Shown piece by piece: positions 1 to 5,575 of a stretch of 8,638 nt of DNA (position 1 is the first letter of the stretch; each line of letters starts with the position of its first letter). Source of the stretch: Methanomassiliicoccales archaeon (GTDB taxonomy: Archaea; Thermoplasmatota; Thermoplasmata; Methanomassiliicoccales; UBA472); NCBI GenBank assembly GCA_028679935.1, contig JAJRAL010000196.1, positions 1-8,638 on the forward strand, written 5' to 3'. Both the position numbers and the translations under genes were made by a program. The notes beneath the pieces were generated by a model that did no database searches, was not told where the DNA came from, and saw nothing but the letters and a program-made list of their open reading frames with translations.

Positions 1-909
1 ACCGACTTCACCGCGCTCTTCATCGCCGCCCTGGTGGGAGGCGTCGGCGAGGGGGCGTTCATGGCCTCCTGGAACGCGCTCATCGCGGACATGACGACGA
101 CCGAGAACCGGGAGGAGGCGTTCGTCATGTCGTTCATCCTGAATGGCACCTTCACCGCCTTCGGCGCGGCGCTGCCGGTCCTGCTCCCTCTCGCCTCGCA
201 GGTGCTTGGCATAACTCTCCTGCAAGCTCACGCCGGGACGTTCCTAATCCTCACGGTGCTCAACTTCATCCCGCCCCTGGTCATGAGGCGGGTGCTGCGC
301 GACTTCGAGGAGAGCCGCGAGCAACTCGACGGGATCAAGAAGGGCAAGAACATGGGGCGGATCATCCGCTTCTCCCTCTGCAACGCGCTCATCGGCCTGG
401 GGGCGGGGCTGATCATACCGCTCATCCCGACGTGGCTCTGGCTCAAGTACTCCGTCCCCGACAGCCTGAGCGGGCCGCTGCTCGCCGTTGCGGGTATCTC
501 CATCGCCATGGCCGCCTTCCTCTCCGTTCGACTCGGCAGGAAGGTCGGAGCGGTCAGAGCGATCGTCATCTGCCAGGGCGCGTCCACGATATTCATGGTC
601 CTCATCCCGCTCATGCCTGGAGCGTTCCTCGCTTCGATGACCTACCTCGTGCGGGCGATGCTGATGAACATGGCCGGGCCGCTCGGCGACGCCTACATGA
701 TGGGCATCATCTCGAAGGAAGAGCGGGGGCTAGCGAGCGCGATCAACAACATCGTCTGGCGCCTGCCGAACAGCGTGACCACCGTGATAGGAGGGGCGAT
801 GCTCGCCGCTGGCATCTACGATCTGCCGTTCTACATGGCGGCGGTGTTCTACATCGTCTCGATCAGCTCGTTCTTCTTCCTCTTCAAGGACATCAAGCCG
901 AAGGACTAG
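1..909 (+). CDS. MFS transporter, C-terminal two thirds (5' end cut by window)
   Basis: Reading frame is open from base 1 to a TAG at 907-909, giving 302 visible residues; the true start lies before the window. The protein is a chain of hydrophobic helices: the tail of TM4 (residues 1-15), a loop with N-A-L-I-A-D and T-E-N-R-E-E-A-F (25-41) typical of the segment after TM4 in major facilitator proteins, TM5 and TM6 (about 42-98), a charged central cytoplasmic loop (about 99-120), then about six more helices to residue 296. S-V-R-L-G-R-K-V-G (175-183) sits where the second copy of MFS motif A (between TM8 and TM9) belongs, though its usual Asp is absent. Some 100-120 residues (TM1-3) are missing. 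It is an inner-membrane secondary transporter; drug efflux or metabolite export are possible, and substrate cannot be read from the sequence. A GTG at 34 would give an implausible start inside TM4. Confidence 0.85.
   Translation, partial: TDFTALFIAALVGGVGEGAFMASWNALIADMTTTENREEAFVMSFILNGTFTAFGAALPVLLPLASQVLGITLLQAHAGTFLILTVLNFIPPLVMRRVLRDFEESREQLDGIKKGKNMGRIIRFSLCNALIGLGAGLIIPLIPTWLWLKYSVPDSLSGPLLAVAGISIAMAAFLSVRLGRKVGAVRAIVICQGASTIFMVLIPLMPGAFLASMTYLVRAMLMNMAGPLGDAYMMGIISKEERGLASAINNIVWRLPNSVTTVIGGAMLAAGIYDLPFYMAAVFYIVSISSFFFLFKDIKPKD
906..909. other. CTAG shared by two convergent stop codons
   Basis: The palindrome CTAG gives TAG to the plus-strand MFS gene (907-909) and TAG to the minus-strand Lon-like gene (906-908 read in reverse). 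The two genes overlap by 4 nt, leaving no room for a conventional intergenic terminator between them. Confidence 0.9.
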
Positions 910-3296
910 GGACGGTACTCCTTGACCCTCTCCGCGAACTCCGCTAGCCTCTGCTGCACGATGTAGTTCACCGTACCCTCGTCGAAGGACCCGTCCTTGT
1001 TCCTCTCGCCCGCCTTCTCGCCGGTGAGGACCTCGATGCCCTCGTTGATCGTCTTCACCGGGTAGATGTGGAACTTGCCCTTCTTGATCGTCTCGAGTAC
1101 CTCGGCCTTGAGCATCAGGTTCTGGACGTTGCTCTCAGGGATCATCACGCCCTGCTTCCCGGTGAGGCCGCTCAGCTTGCAGATCTCGAAGAAGCCCTCG
1201 ATCTTCTCGTTGACGCCGCCGATCGCCTGCACCTCGCCCTTCTGGTTGACACTGCCAGTGACCGCGAGGTACTGTTTGATCGGTTTGCCCGAGAGGGCGG
1301 ATATGATCGAGTAGAGCTCGGTCGACGAGGCCGAGTCGCCGTCGACGCCGGAGTACGATTGCTCGAAGACGAGCTTCGCCGTGAGCGAGAGCGGTCTATC
1401 GCCTGCATACGTGCCGTTGAGGTAGCCGCCGAGTATCAGGACGCCTTTGTGGTGGGTCGGGCCGCTCATCTGCGCCTCGCGCTCTATGTCTATCACGCCG
1501 TCCTTGCCAGGGCCCACGCTCGCCGTGATCCTCGAGGGATGGCCAAAGGCGTAGTCGCCGAGCCCGATGACGGAGAGCCCGTTCACCTGTCCGACCTTCT
1601 CGCCTTCCGTCGCGAGAAGGATGATGCCGCGGTCGACCATCTCCTGCATCTTCGTCTGGATCAGGTTCGACCGGTAGATGCGCTCCTCGATGGTCTTGAT
1701 CATATGCTCGCGTGAGATCTCTTTCGCCCCGTCATCCTTGGCGTAGAAGTTCGCCTCGCGGACCACGTTGGCGATCTCCGCGAACTGGGTGCTCAGCTTG
1801 GTCTGGTCCTCGACCATACGCGAGGAGAGCTCGATCACTTCGCAGAGTGCACCGGAGTCAAGGTGGAGCAGGTTCTCCTTGATGCAGAGCATGCAGACGA
1901 ACGAGGCGTAGTTCTCCGTATTCGCCTTGTTGCGCGGCATCGTCGTATCGAAGTCCGCCTTGACCTTGAATATCTCGCGGAAATCCTTGTCCGCAGAGTA
2001 GAGGACCTGATAGGCGTAAGGCTCGCCGATGATTACGACCTTCGCGGTGAAGGGGATCGGCTCGGGCCGGATCGAGCGGGTGACCATGACGCCCATGCGC
2101 GCCATCTGCTCTTCGATCTCCAGATTGCCCGACGTCAGGGTCTGCTTGAGCGACATCCAAGTCAATCCATCCATGAACAGCCCCTCGACCGGGACGACGA
2201 GGAATCCTCCGTTCGCTCGGTGCGCCGCCCCCGGCTTGATCATGGTGTAGTCGGTGAACAGCGCGCCGAACTTTGCCTCCCTCTCCATCGCGCCGAAGAG
2301 GCGGAAGTAGGTCGGGTTGAGCTCCATCTCGACCGGCGCGCCCTCCTGCTTGGAGTTGTCCACAATCAGGTTCACCTGGTAGTTCTTGACCGGCGATTCG
2401 ACGTCGATCGGGATCCCCATCGGCCCCTCGACCTTCCGGCCGCCCTGAACGATCATCGGCACGTTGATCAGGATGTCCTCCGTGACCTCGTTGAGGTAGT
2501 CGATTACCTTCGGCACGTCCTTGAACGTCTGCCGCAGGAAGGCGAGGCGCGGCTCAAGGACGAACGTCGCCACCTCGCGGTTCAGCTTCGTAATCTTCTC
2601 CTCCGCCTGCTTTTCGAGGTCCCGCAGCTGGATGAACATCTTCTGGACCTCCTGCTGGAGCGTGTCCCGTCTGGCGTCGATTTGCTTGCGTGCCTTCTGC
2701 GGCATCTGCGCCAGTAGCTCGTCGGTGATCGGTTTTCCGTCGATGACGGGGACGAGGGCGAGGCCCGCCGGCGACTGCAGGAGCTGGAACCCAGCATCGG
2801 CGTTCATCTTGTTCATCTTGGCCATGTGCTCCTGCCGCGCGTCCTCGGTCGACTTCAACGCCGCGGTCCTCCTTTGCACGTAGTCGGTCGATTCGAATGC
2901 GTCCTGGAGGGCCTTCGGCAGCCCTCCCACGAACCTCTCCATCTCGCTCTTCAGCACACTGCCCTTCCCGGGCGGCAGTTCAAGAGCCTTCGGCCGGGTG
3001 GCATCCTTGAAGTTGTTCACGTAGCACCAGTCCGACGGGACGGGCATCTTCTTAGCCAGCTGCTTGATGTACGCGCTGGTGGCGGTCTTCCTTCCTGTGC
3101 CCGGTTGCCCGGAGACGAAGATGTTGAAGCCCTTGTCCCTGATCCTGAGGCCGAACTGCAGAGCCTTGACCGCCCGGTCCTGACCGATGATCTCCTTGAG
3201 CGGTTCTAGTTCGGATGTTGACTTGCACTTGAAATCTAGCTCTGGACAGAAATTGCGCGCCTGATCGAACTTGAGTTCCTTAGGTTCCTTCGCCAT
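906..3296 (-). CDS. Lon-like ATP-dependent protease (AAA ATPase plus Lon protease domain)
   Basis: 796 residues, full length for the family of Lon-related proteases with an AAA_32-type ATPase followed by a Lon protease domain. The N-terminus has I-I-G-Q-D-R-A (36-42) and a Walker A-like G-Q-P-G-T-G-R-K-T (63-71), where Arg replaces the usual P-loop Lys; Arg at this site is, as I recall, seen in relatives. A charged helical insertion follows (about 135-245, probable coiled coil). A-N-G-G-F-L-V (361-367) occupies the Walker B region, without an obvious D-E pair. The C-terminal protease domain (about 565-760) has Ser655 in G-D-S-A-S and Lys698 in G-G-V-N-E-K; their 43-residue spacing equals that of the Ser/Lys dyad of E. 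coli Lon (S679, K722). No membrane segment is visible, so it should be cytosolic, unlike membrane-anchored archaeal LonB. ATG start is supported by GAGGG 6 nt upstream. Likely role: degradation of damaged or regulatory proteins. Confidence 0.9.
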   Translation of the reverse strand: MAKEPKELKFDQARNFCPELDFKCKSTSELEPLKEIIGQDRAVKALQFGLRIRDKGFNIFVSGQPGTGRKTATSAYIKQLAKKMPVPSDWCYVNNFKDATRPKALELPPGKGSVLKSEMERFVGGLPKALQDAFESTDYVQRRTAALKSTEDARQEHMAKMNKMNADAGFQLLQSPAGLALVPVIDGKPITDELLAQMPQKARKQIDARRDTLQQEVQKMFIQLRDLEKQAEEKITKLNREVATFVLEPRLAFLRQTFKDVPKVIDYLNEVTEDILINVPMIVQGGRKVEGPMGIPIDVESPVKNYQVNLIVDNSKQEGAPVEMELNPTYFRLFGAMEREAKFGALFTDYTMIKPGAAHRANGGFLVVPVEGLFMDGLTWMSLKQTLTSGNLEIEEQMARMGVMVTRSIRPEPIPFTAKVVIIGEPYAYQVLYSADKDFREIFKVKADFDTTMPRNKANTENYASFVCMLCIKENLLHLDSGALCEVIELSSRMVEDQTKLSTQFAEIANVVREANFYAKDDGAKEISREHMIKTIEERIYRSNLIQTKMQEMVDRGIILLATEGEKVGQVNGLSVIGLGDYAFGHPSRITASVGPGKDGVIDIEREAQMSGPTHHKGVLILGGYLNGTYAGDRPLSLTAKLVFEQSYSGVDGDSASSTELYSIISALSGKPIKQYLAVTGSVNQKGEVQAIGGVNEKIEGFFEICKLSGLTGKQGVMIPESNVQNLMLKAEVLETIKKGKFHIYPVKTINEGIEVLTGEKAGERNKDGSFDEGTVNYIVQQRLAEFAERVKEYRP

Positions 3297-3302
3297 CGGA
3301 TT

Positions 3303-3307
3303 CCCTC
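3303..3307 (-). promoter_or_regulatory. Shine-Dalgarno GAGGG of the Lon-like gene
   Basis: Read on the minus strand, GAGGG lies 6 nt before the ATG at 3296, and supports that start. Confidence 0.55.
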
Positions 3308-3332
3308 GCGTCGATTCGATTCGAGCAGGCCG

Positions 3333-3339
3333 TACTTAA
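3333..3339 (-). promoter_or_regulatory. Possible TATA box of the Lon-like gene
   Basis: Minus-strand TTAAGTA stands about 40 nt before the ATG in the 88-nt gap after pirin. A start about 26 nt downstream would leave a short leader containing the GAGGG site. The match to the archaeal TATA consensus is only partial. Confidence 0.3.
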
Positions 3340-3384
3340 GGAGACCGTCGCCCACTGTCCAGTCTTTCCGCAGCATGCCCCTTC

Positions 3385-4248
3385 CTAGGTTTTCGGCTTG
3401 GTCTTCACGAAGGTCCCGGAGCGCAATTCCCTGAAGGCGAGATCGACCTCTTCCTGGGTGTTCATGACGACGGGCCCGCCCCACGCGACCGGTTCCATCA
3501 GCGGCTTCCCTGAAGCGAGAATGAAGCGCATCCCCTTCTCGCCGCCGATCGCCTCGATCTCGTCGCCCTTTCCGAAGATGGCCACCTGCCCGGTCTCGAC
3601 CGATACCGCGTCGTCCGCCCCGAACTCCCCGTCGCCGCGGAAGACGTAGGCGAAGCAGTTCCAGGTCGGATCGACGTCATGCCGGAAGCGCTTCATCGGG
3701 CCGAGCTCCACGTCGAGGAACTCGACCGGCTGCACCAGATCCGTCACCGGGCCTACGACCCCCCCGAGCTTTCCGGCGACGACCTTGACGGCGACGCCGT
3801 CCTCGGGCTTGACCTCGGGTATGTCCTCTTTCTTGATCCCTCGATAGCGGGGGTCCATCATCTTGTTCTTCTTCGGCAGGTTCACCCAGAGCTGGAATCC
3901 CTGCATGAACCCCTCGTGCCTCTCGGGCGTCTCCTGATGCAGTATCCCCGAGCCGGCCGTCATCCACTGGACGTCCCCGGATGCGATCCTCCCCTTGTTG
4001 CCCAGGGAGTCCTGATGGTTCATCACGCCCGAGATCATGTATGTCACCGTCTCCATGCCGCGGTGGGGGTGCAGCGGGAACCCGGCCATGTAGTCATCGG
4101 GATTCGAGGAGTGGATGTCGTCGAGCATGAGGAACGGGTCGGTGAGCTTGATGTCAGAATTGCCAATGGCCCTGTAGATCCTCACCCCGGCCCCGTCGGT
4201 CGTGGGATGTCCGTCGAGGACCCGAGAGACACTCCTTGAGCGGTTCAT
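3385..4248 (-). CDS. Pirin family protein (metal-binding bicupin)
   Basis: 287 residues from the ATG at 4248, close to the length of human pirin (290). The N-terminal cupin carries the full ligand set: H60 and H62 in H-P-H-R-G, then H104 and E106 in L-H-Q-E-T-P, matching H56, H58, H101 and E103 of human pirin. G-F-P-L-H-P-H-R-G-M-E-T-V-T-Y and S-G-V-M-N-H-Q-D-S are hallmark stretches. A C-terminal cupin follows (about 150-275). Pirins bind Fe or another divalent metal; some act as quercetin 2,3-dioxygenases and others as redox-sensitive transcription cofactors, and the sequence does not say which applies. An in-frame ATG at 4308 would add 20 residues unlike any pirin N-terminus; the shorter start is preferred because it matches family length and lies about 28 nt after a TATA-like CTTTAAGG, with no Shine-Dalgarno, as expected for a leaderless mRNA. 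Confidence 0.92.
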   Translation of the reverse strand: MNRSRSVSRVLDGHPTTDGAGVRIYRAIGNSDIKLTDPFLMLDDIHSSNPDDYMAGFPLHPHRGMETVTYMISGVMNHQDSLGNKGRIASGDVQWMTAGSGILHQETPERHEGFMQGFQLWVNLPKKNKMMDPRYRGIKKEDIPEVKPEDGVAVKVVAGKLGGVVGPVTDLVQPVEFLDVELGPMKRFRHDVDPTWNCFAYVFRGDGEFGADDAVSVETGQVAIFGKGDEIEAIGGEKGMRFILASGKPLMEPVAWGGPVVMNTQEEVDLAFRELRSGTFVKTKPKT

Positions 4249-4271
4249 GAGCGACGCTTGCGAGCTACTTG

Positions 4272-4279
4272 CCTTAAAG
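4272..4279 (-). promoter_or_regulatory. Probable TATA box of pirin
   Basis: Minus-strand CTTTAAGG centred about 28 nt before the pirin ATG at 4248, the spacing expected for a leaderless archaeal transcript. No purine-rich BRE is clear upstream of it, so confidence is modest. Confidence 0.4.
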
Positions 4280-4325
4280 AATGCCGATGGGTGATAGAAA
4301 CGCGCCATCGAGTGGACGGACGCGG

Positions 4326-4451
4326 TTAGTGTTTCGCTCTCTCGCCTTCGAGGTCCGACTCGATCTTGTTCATGAACTTCCAGATCGCAACCAGGGCGAC
4401 TCCAGCGGCAACGATCTCGACGATTCCGGTCAGCACGTCGGCTCCGATCAT
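4326..4451 (-). CDS. Small single-pass membrane protein, 41 aa (unknown)
   Basis: ATG at 4449-4451 to TAA at 4326-4328. The product has one strongly hydrophobic stretch (about residues 4-26, V-L-T-G-I-V-E-I-V-A-A-G-V-A-L-V-A-I) and then a charged tail (N-K-I-E-S-D-L-E-G-E-R-A-K-H), the layout of a single membrane-spanning peptide. A GGAGG lies 7 nt before the ATG, and the ATG overlaps the stop of the preceding 55-codon ORF (ATGA), indicating translational coupling. About 31 of 40 codons after the start end in G or C, like the neighbouring genes. A longer ORF in this frame reaches back to 4640, but its extra part is rich in Arg and Pro and looks non-coding. I do not recognise the family. Pirin begins 77 nt downstream and may share some read-through transcription, though it has its own TATA candidate. 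Confidence 0.5.
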   Translation of the reverse strand: MIGADVLTGIVEIVAAGVALVAIWKFMNKIESDLEGERAKH

Positions 4452-4615
4452 GGCGCCGCCTCCGCGCGGTAGAGGCAGGGCGTACGCACGCCGGCGCAGT
4501 CCGCGACGACGTTGGTCGGCTCCTGCACGGAACCGAGGTTCACGGTGTTCCTGGCCGCATCGCGGCTCCGGGCGTTCACGAACTGTGCATCGTATATCAA
4601 GGCGTTGGGGATCAT
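4448..4615 (-). CDS. Small hypothetical protein, 55 aa
   Basis: ATG at 4613-4615 to TGA at 4448-4450. The product begins M-I-P-N-A-L-I-Y-D-A-Q-F-V-N and contains N-L-G-S-V-Q-E-P-T-N-V-V-A-D, with two Cys in C-A-G-V-R-T-P-C near the end; no membrane segment or known motif is visible. Support for a real gene: a perfect GGAGG 8 nt before the ATG, third-position G/C in about 47 of 54 sense codons, and a stop overlapping the next ATG (ATGA), a classic coupled arrangement. Its size puts it below common gene-finder cut-offs. Function unknown; with its membrane partner it may form a two-peptide unit. Confidence 0.5.
   Translation of the reverse strand: MIPNALIYDAQFVNARSRDAARNTVNLGSVQEPTNVVADCAGVRTPCLYRAEAAP
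4459..4463 (-). promoter_or_regulatory. Shine-Dalgarno GGAGG of the 41-aa membrane ORF
   Basis: Perfect GGAGG on the minus strand, 7 nt before the ATG at 4451 and lying inside the upstream ORF. It fixes the short start in preference to the long in-frame ORF. Confidence 0.55.
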
Positions 4616-4623
4616 TCTTCTTT

Positions 4624-4628
4624 CCTCC
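4624..4628 (-). promoter_or_regulatory. Shine-Dalgarno GGAGG of the 55-aa ORF
   Basis: Perfect GGAGG on the minus strand with 8 nt to the ATG at 4615, in a purine-rich leader. It is one of the strongest ribosome-binding sites in the window. Confidence 0.6.
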
Positions 4629-4647
4629 TATTCTTCTCAACCTGTGG

Positions 4648-4794
4648 TCAGGCTACTTCCGGGATGCGGGCACAAGTGGCCGGTCTTCGGCCACTCCCCG
4701 CTTCCTTGAACAGGAGAATCCCCCCGGAGGTATCCGGTTTTGACCGCTCCACGGCGGTTGCGAAGTCGAACGCGACGATTTGCAGCGCGCGCAT
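4648..4794 (-). CDS. Doubtful 48-aa ORF
   Basis: ATG at 4792-4794 to TGA at 4648-4650. The product starts M-R-A-L-Q-I-V-A-F-D-F-A-T-A-V-E and ends R-I-P-E-V-A. It lies on the same strand as the two small coupled ORFs and ends 32 nt before the first of them. There is no Shine-Dalgarno, and codon bias is weaker than in its neighbours. Its 3' half runs through a perfect inverted repeat, so the open frame could be accidental, or the whole stretch could be a repeat or structured element. No family recognised. Confidence 0.2.
   Translation of the reverse strand: MRALQIVAFDFATAVERSKPDTSGGILLFKEAGSGRRPATCARIPEVA
4675..4695. repeat. Perfect 8-bp inverted repeat, 5-nt loop
   Basis: AGTGGCCG (4675-4682) and CGGCCACT (4688-4695) are exact reverse complements around GTCTT. 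No T-run follows on either strand, so it is not an obvious terminator. It sits 60-80 nt upstream of the 55-aa ORF and could be an operator or an RNA hairpin. Confidence 0.5.
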
Positions 4795-4864
4795 ATGGAT
4801 TGCTTCGTTCCCGCTCTGCGCCGGGGTAAAGGTTTATTACTAGTTCGAGGGCGATTCACCAGGG
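4696..4864. other. Intergenic stretch upstream of the HTH regulator
   Basis: Apart from the doubtful 48-codon ORF and the HTH promoter, this stretch holds a short imperfect hairpin candidate (ACCGC 4743-4747 with GCGGT 4754-4758). No tRNA-like cloverleaf, CRISPR repeat or riboswitch motif was recognised. Confidence 0.4.
4826..4839 (+). promoter_or_regulatory. BRE and TATA box of the HTH_10 regulator
   Basis: GTAAAGG (4826-4832) directly precedes TTTATTA (4833-4839), a good archaeal BRE plus TATA pair in GC-rich surroundings. The TATA centre is 29 nt before the ATG at 4865, so the transcript should be leaderless or have a leader of a few nt; no Shine-Dalgarno is present. Confidence 0.6.
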
Positions 4865-5575
4865 ATGACGCCCTACGAGGCACGGTTCGAGGTCGTGCAC
4901 GACTGCCCCTATTCCGCCCTGACGGCCAGGCATCCCAAGGCGAGCATCGTGATATGGTGCAACTCCCGGACCCACATCGTGGAGGTCGCATCCGATAGCG
5001 AGGAGACGCTCGACAACGTCGAGGCGGAGTGCAAGCGCCTGGGCCACGAGCACCTCGGCGAGGAGAAGGGCGGCAACGTCAGGCTGTTCATGAGGCCGTG
5101 TGACTGCGTCGTCGGCGAGTCGATCCATTACCTGATCGACGATGCCGGCTGCTATTTCCTGCCGCCCGCGGTCTTTGCCGGAGGAAAGGAGCACTACCAT
5201 ATCCTCGCGGAGAGCAAGGAGGACATCAACGAGCTCGTCCGCCTGATCGAGAAGGACAAGGGGAAGGTCGAGCTGGTCTCGATGCAACCTCTGTGCCTGC
5301 GCGGCATGACGGGGGAGCAGATGGTGTCGGCGACCAGCCTTCTCGCGGGCATGTCTGAGAGGCAGGTCAAGGCGCTCACCGATGCGCTCCGCGAGGGGTA
5401 CTTCGACGAGCCCGCGAAGGTGGACATCGATCATCTGGCGAAGAACCTCGGCGTTTCGAGGTCGACGTTCGCGGAGCACCTGCGCAAGGGCGAGGCTAAG
5501 GTCATGCGCAACCTCTACCCCGTCATCAAGATGGCCGACGAGACCGGCCGCCGGGGAAAAGGAGACTACTGCTGA
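4865..5575 (+). CDS. Archaeal HTH_10 (Bat-type) transcriptional regulator
   Basis: 236 residues. The C-terminal part (about 167-217) is a bacterio-opsin-activator type helix-turn-helix: L-T-D-A-L-R-E-G-Y-F-D, then I-D-H-L-A-K-N-L-G-V-S-R-S-T-F-A-E-H-L-R-K-G-E. This domain is characteristic of archaeal regulators such as Bat and DmsR. The N-terminal 150 residues are the presumed sensor domain and contain C14 (D-C-P-Y), C32, a C79-D-C81 pair, C96, C144 and a terminal C236, plus H109 and H112; metal or redox sensing is possible but unproven. No membrane segment is seen, so it should be a cytoplasmic DNA-binding protein. The ATG is placed by the TATA box 29 nt upstream. The last 10 nt overlap the end of the convergent FAD dehydrogenase gene. 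Its targets are unknown; the convergent oxidase pair and the divergent small ORFs are candidates by position. Confidence 0.85.
   Translation: MTPYEARFEVVHDCPYSALTARHPKASIVIWCNSRTHIVEVASDSEETLDNVEAECKRLGHEHLGEEKGGNVRLFMRPCDCVVGESIHYLIDDAGCYFLPPAVFAGGKEHYHILAESKEDINELVRLIEKDKGKVELVSMQPLCLRGMTGEQMVSATSLLAGMSERQVKALTDALREGYFDEPAKVDIDHLAKNLGVSRSTFAEHLRKGEAKVMRNLYPVIKMADETGRRGKGDYC

Noticed and set aside
1863..2717. 284-codon plus-strand ORF inside the Lon-like gene
   Set aside because: It is antisense to a well-supported gene; composition is rich in Leu, Arg, Asp and His as expected for a GC-biased shadow, and it has no domain.
4249..4308. 20-residue N-terminal extension of pirin from ATG 4308
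   Set aside because: It does not resemble pirin N-termini, would exceed family length and would place the TATA candidate inside the gene.
4326..4640. 104-codon minus-strand ORF
   Set aside because: Only its last 41 codons look coding. The first 63 are Arg/Pro-rich, and a different frame there has a perfect SD, better codon bias and a stop coupled to the inner ATG.
4675..4695. Inverted repeat as an intrinsic terminator
   Set aside because: No U-tract follows the stem on either strand, and archaeal termination relies mainly on U-runs.
4696..4864. Hidden tRNA or other known RNA gene
   Set aside because: No T-loop GGTTCGAATCC-like sequence pairs with an acceptor stem, and no anticodon arm could be assembled.
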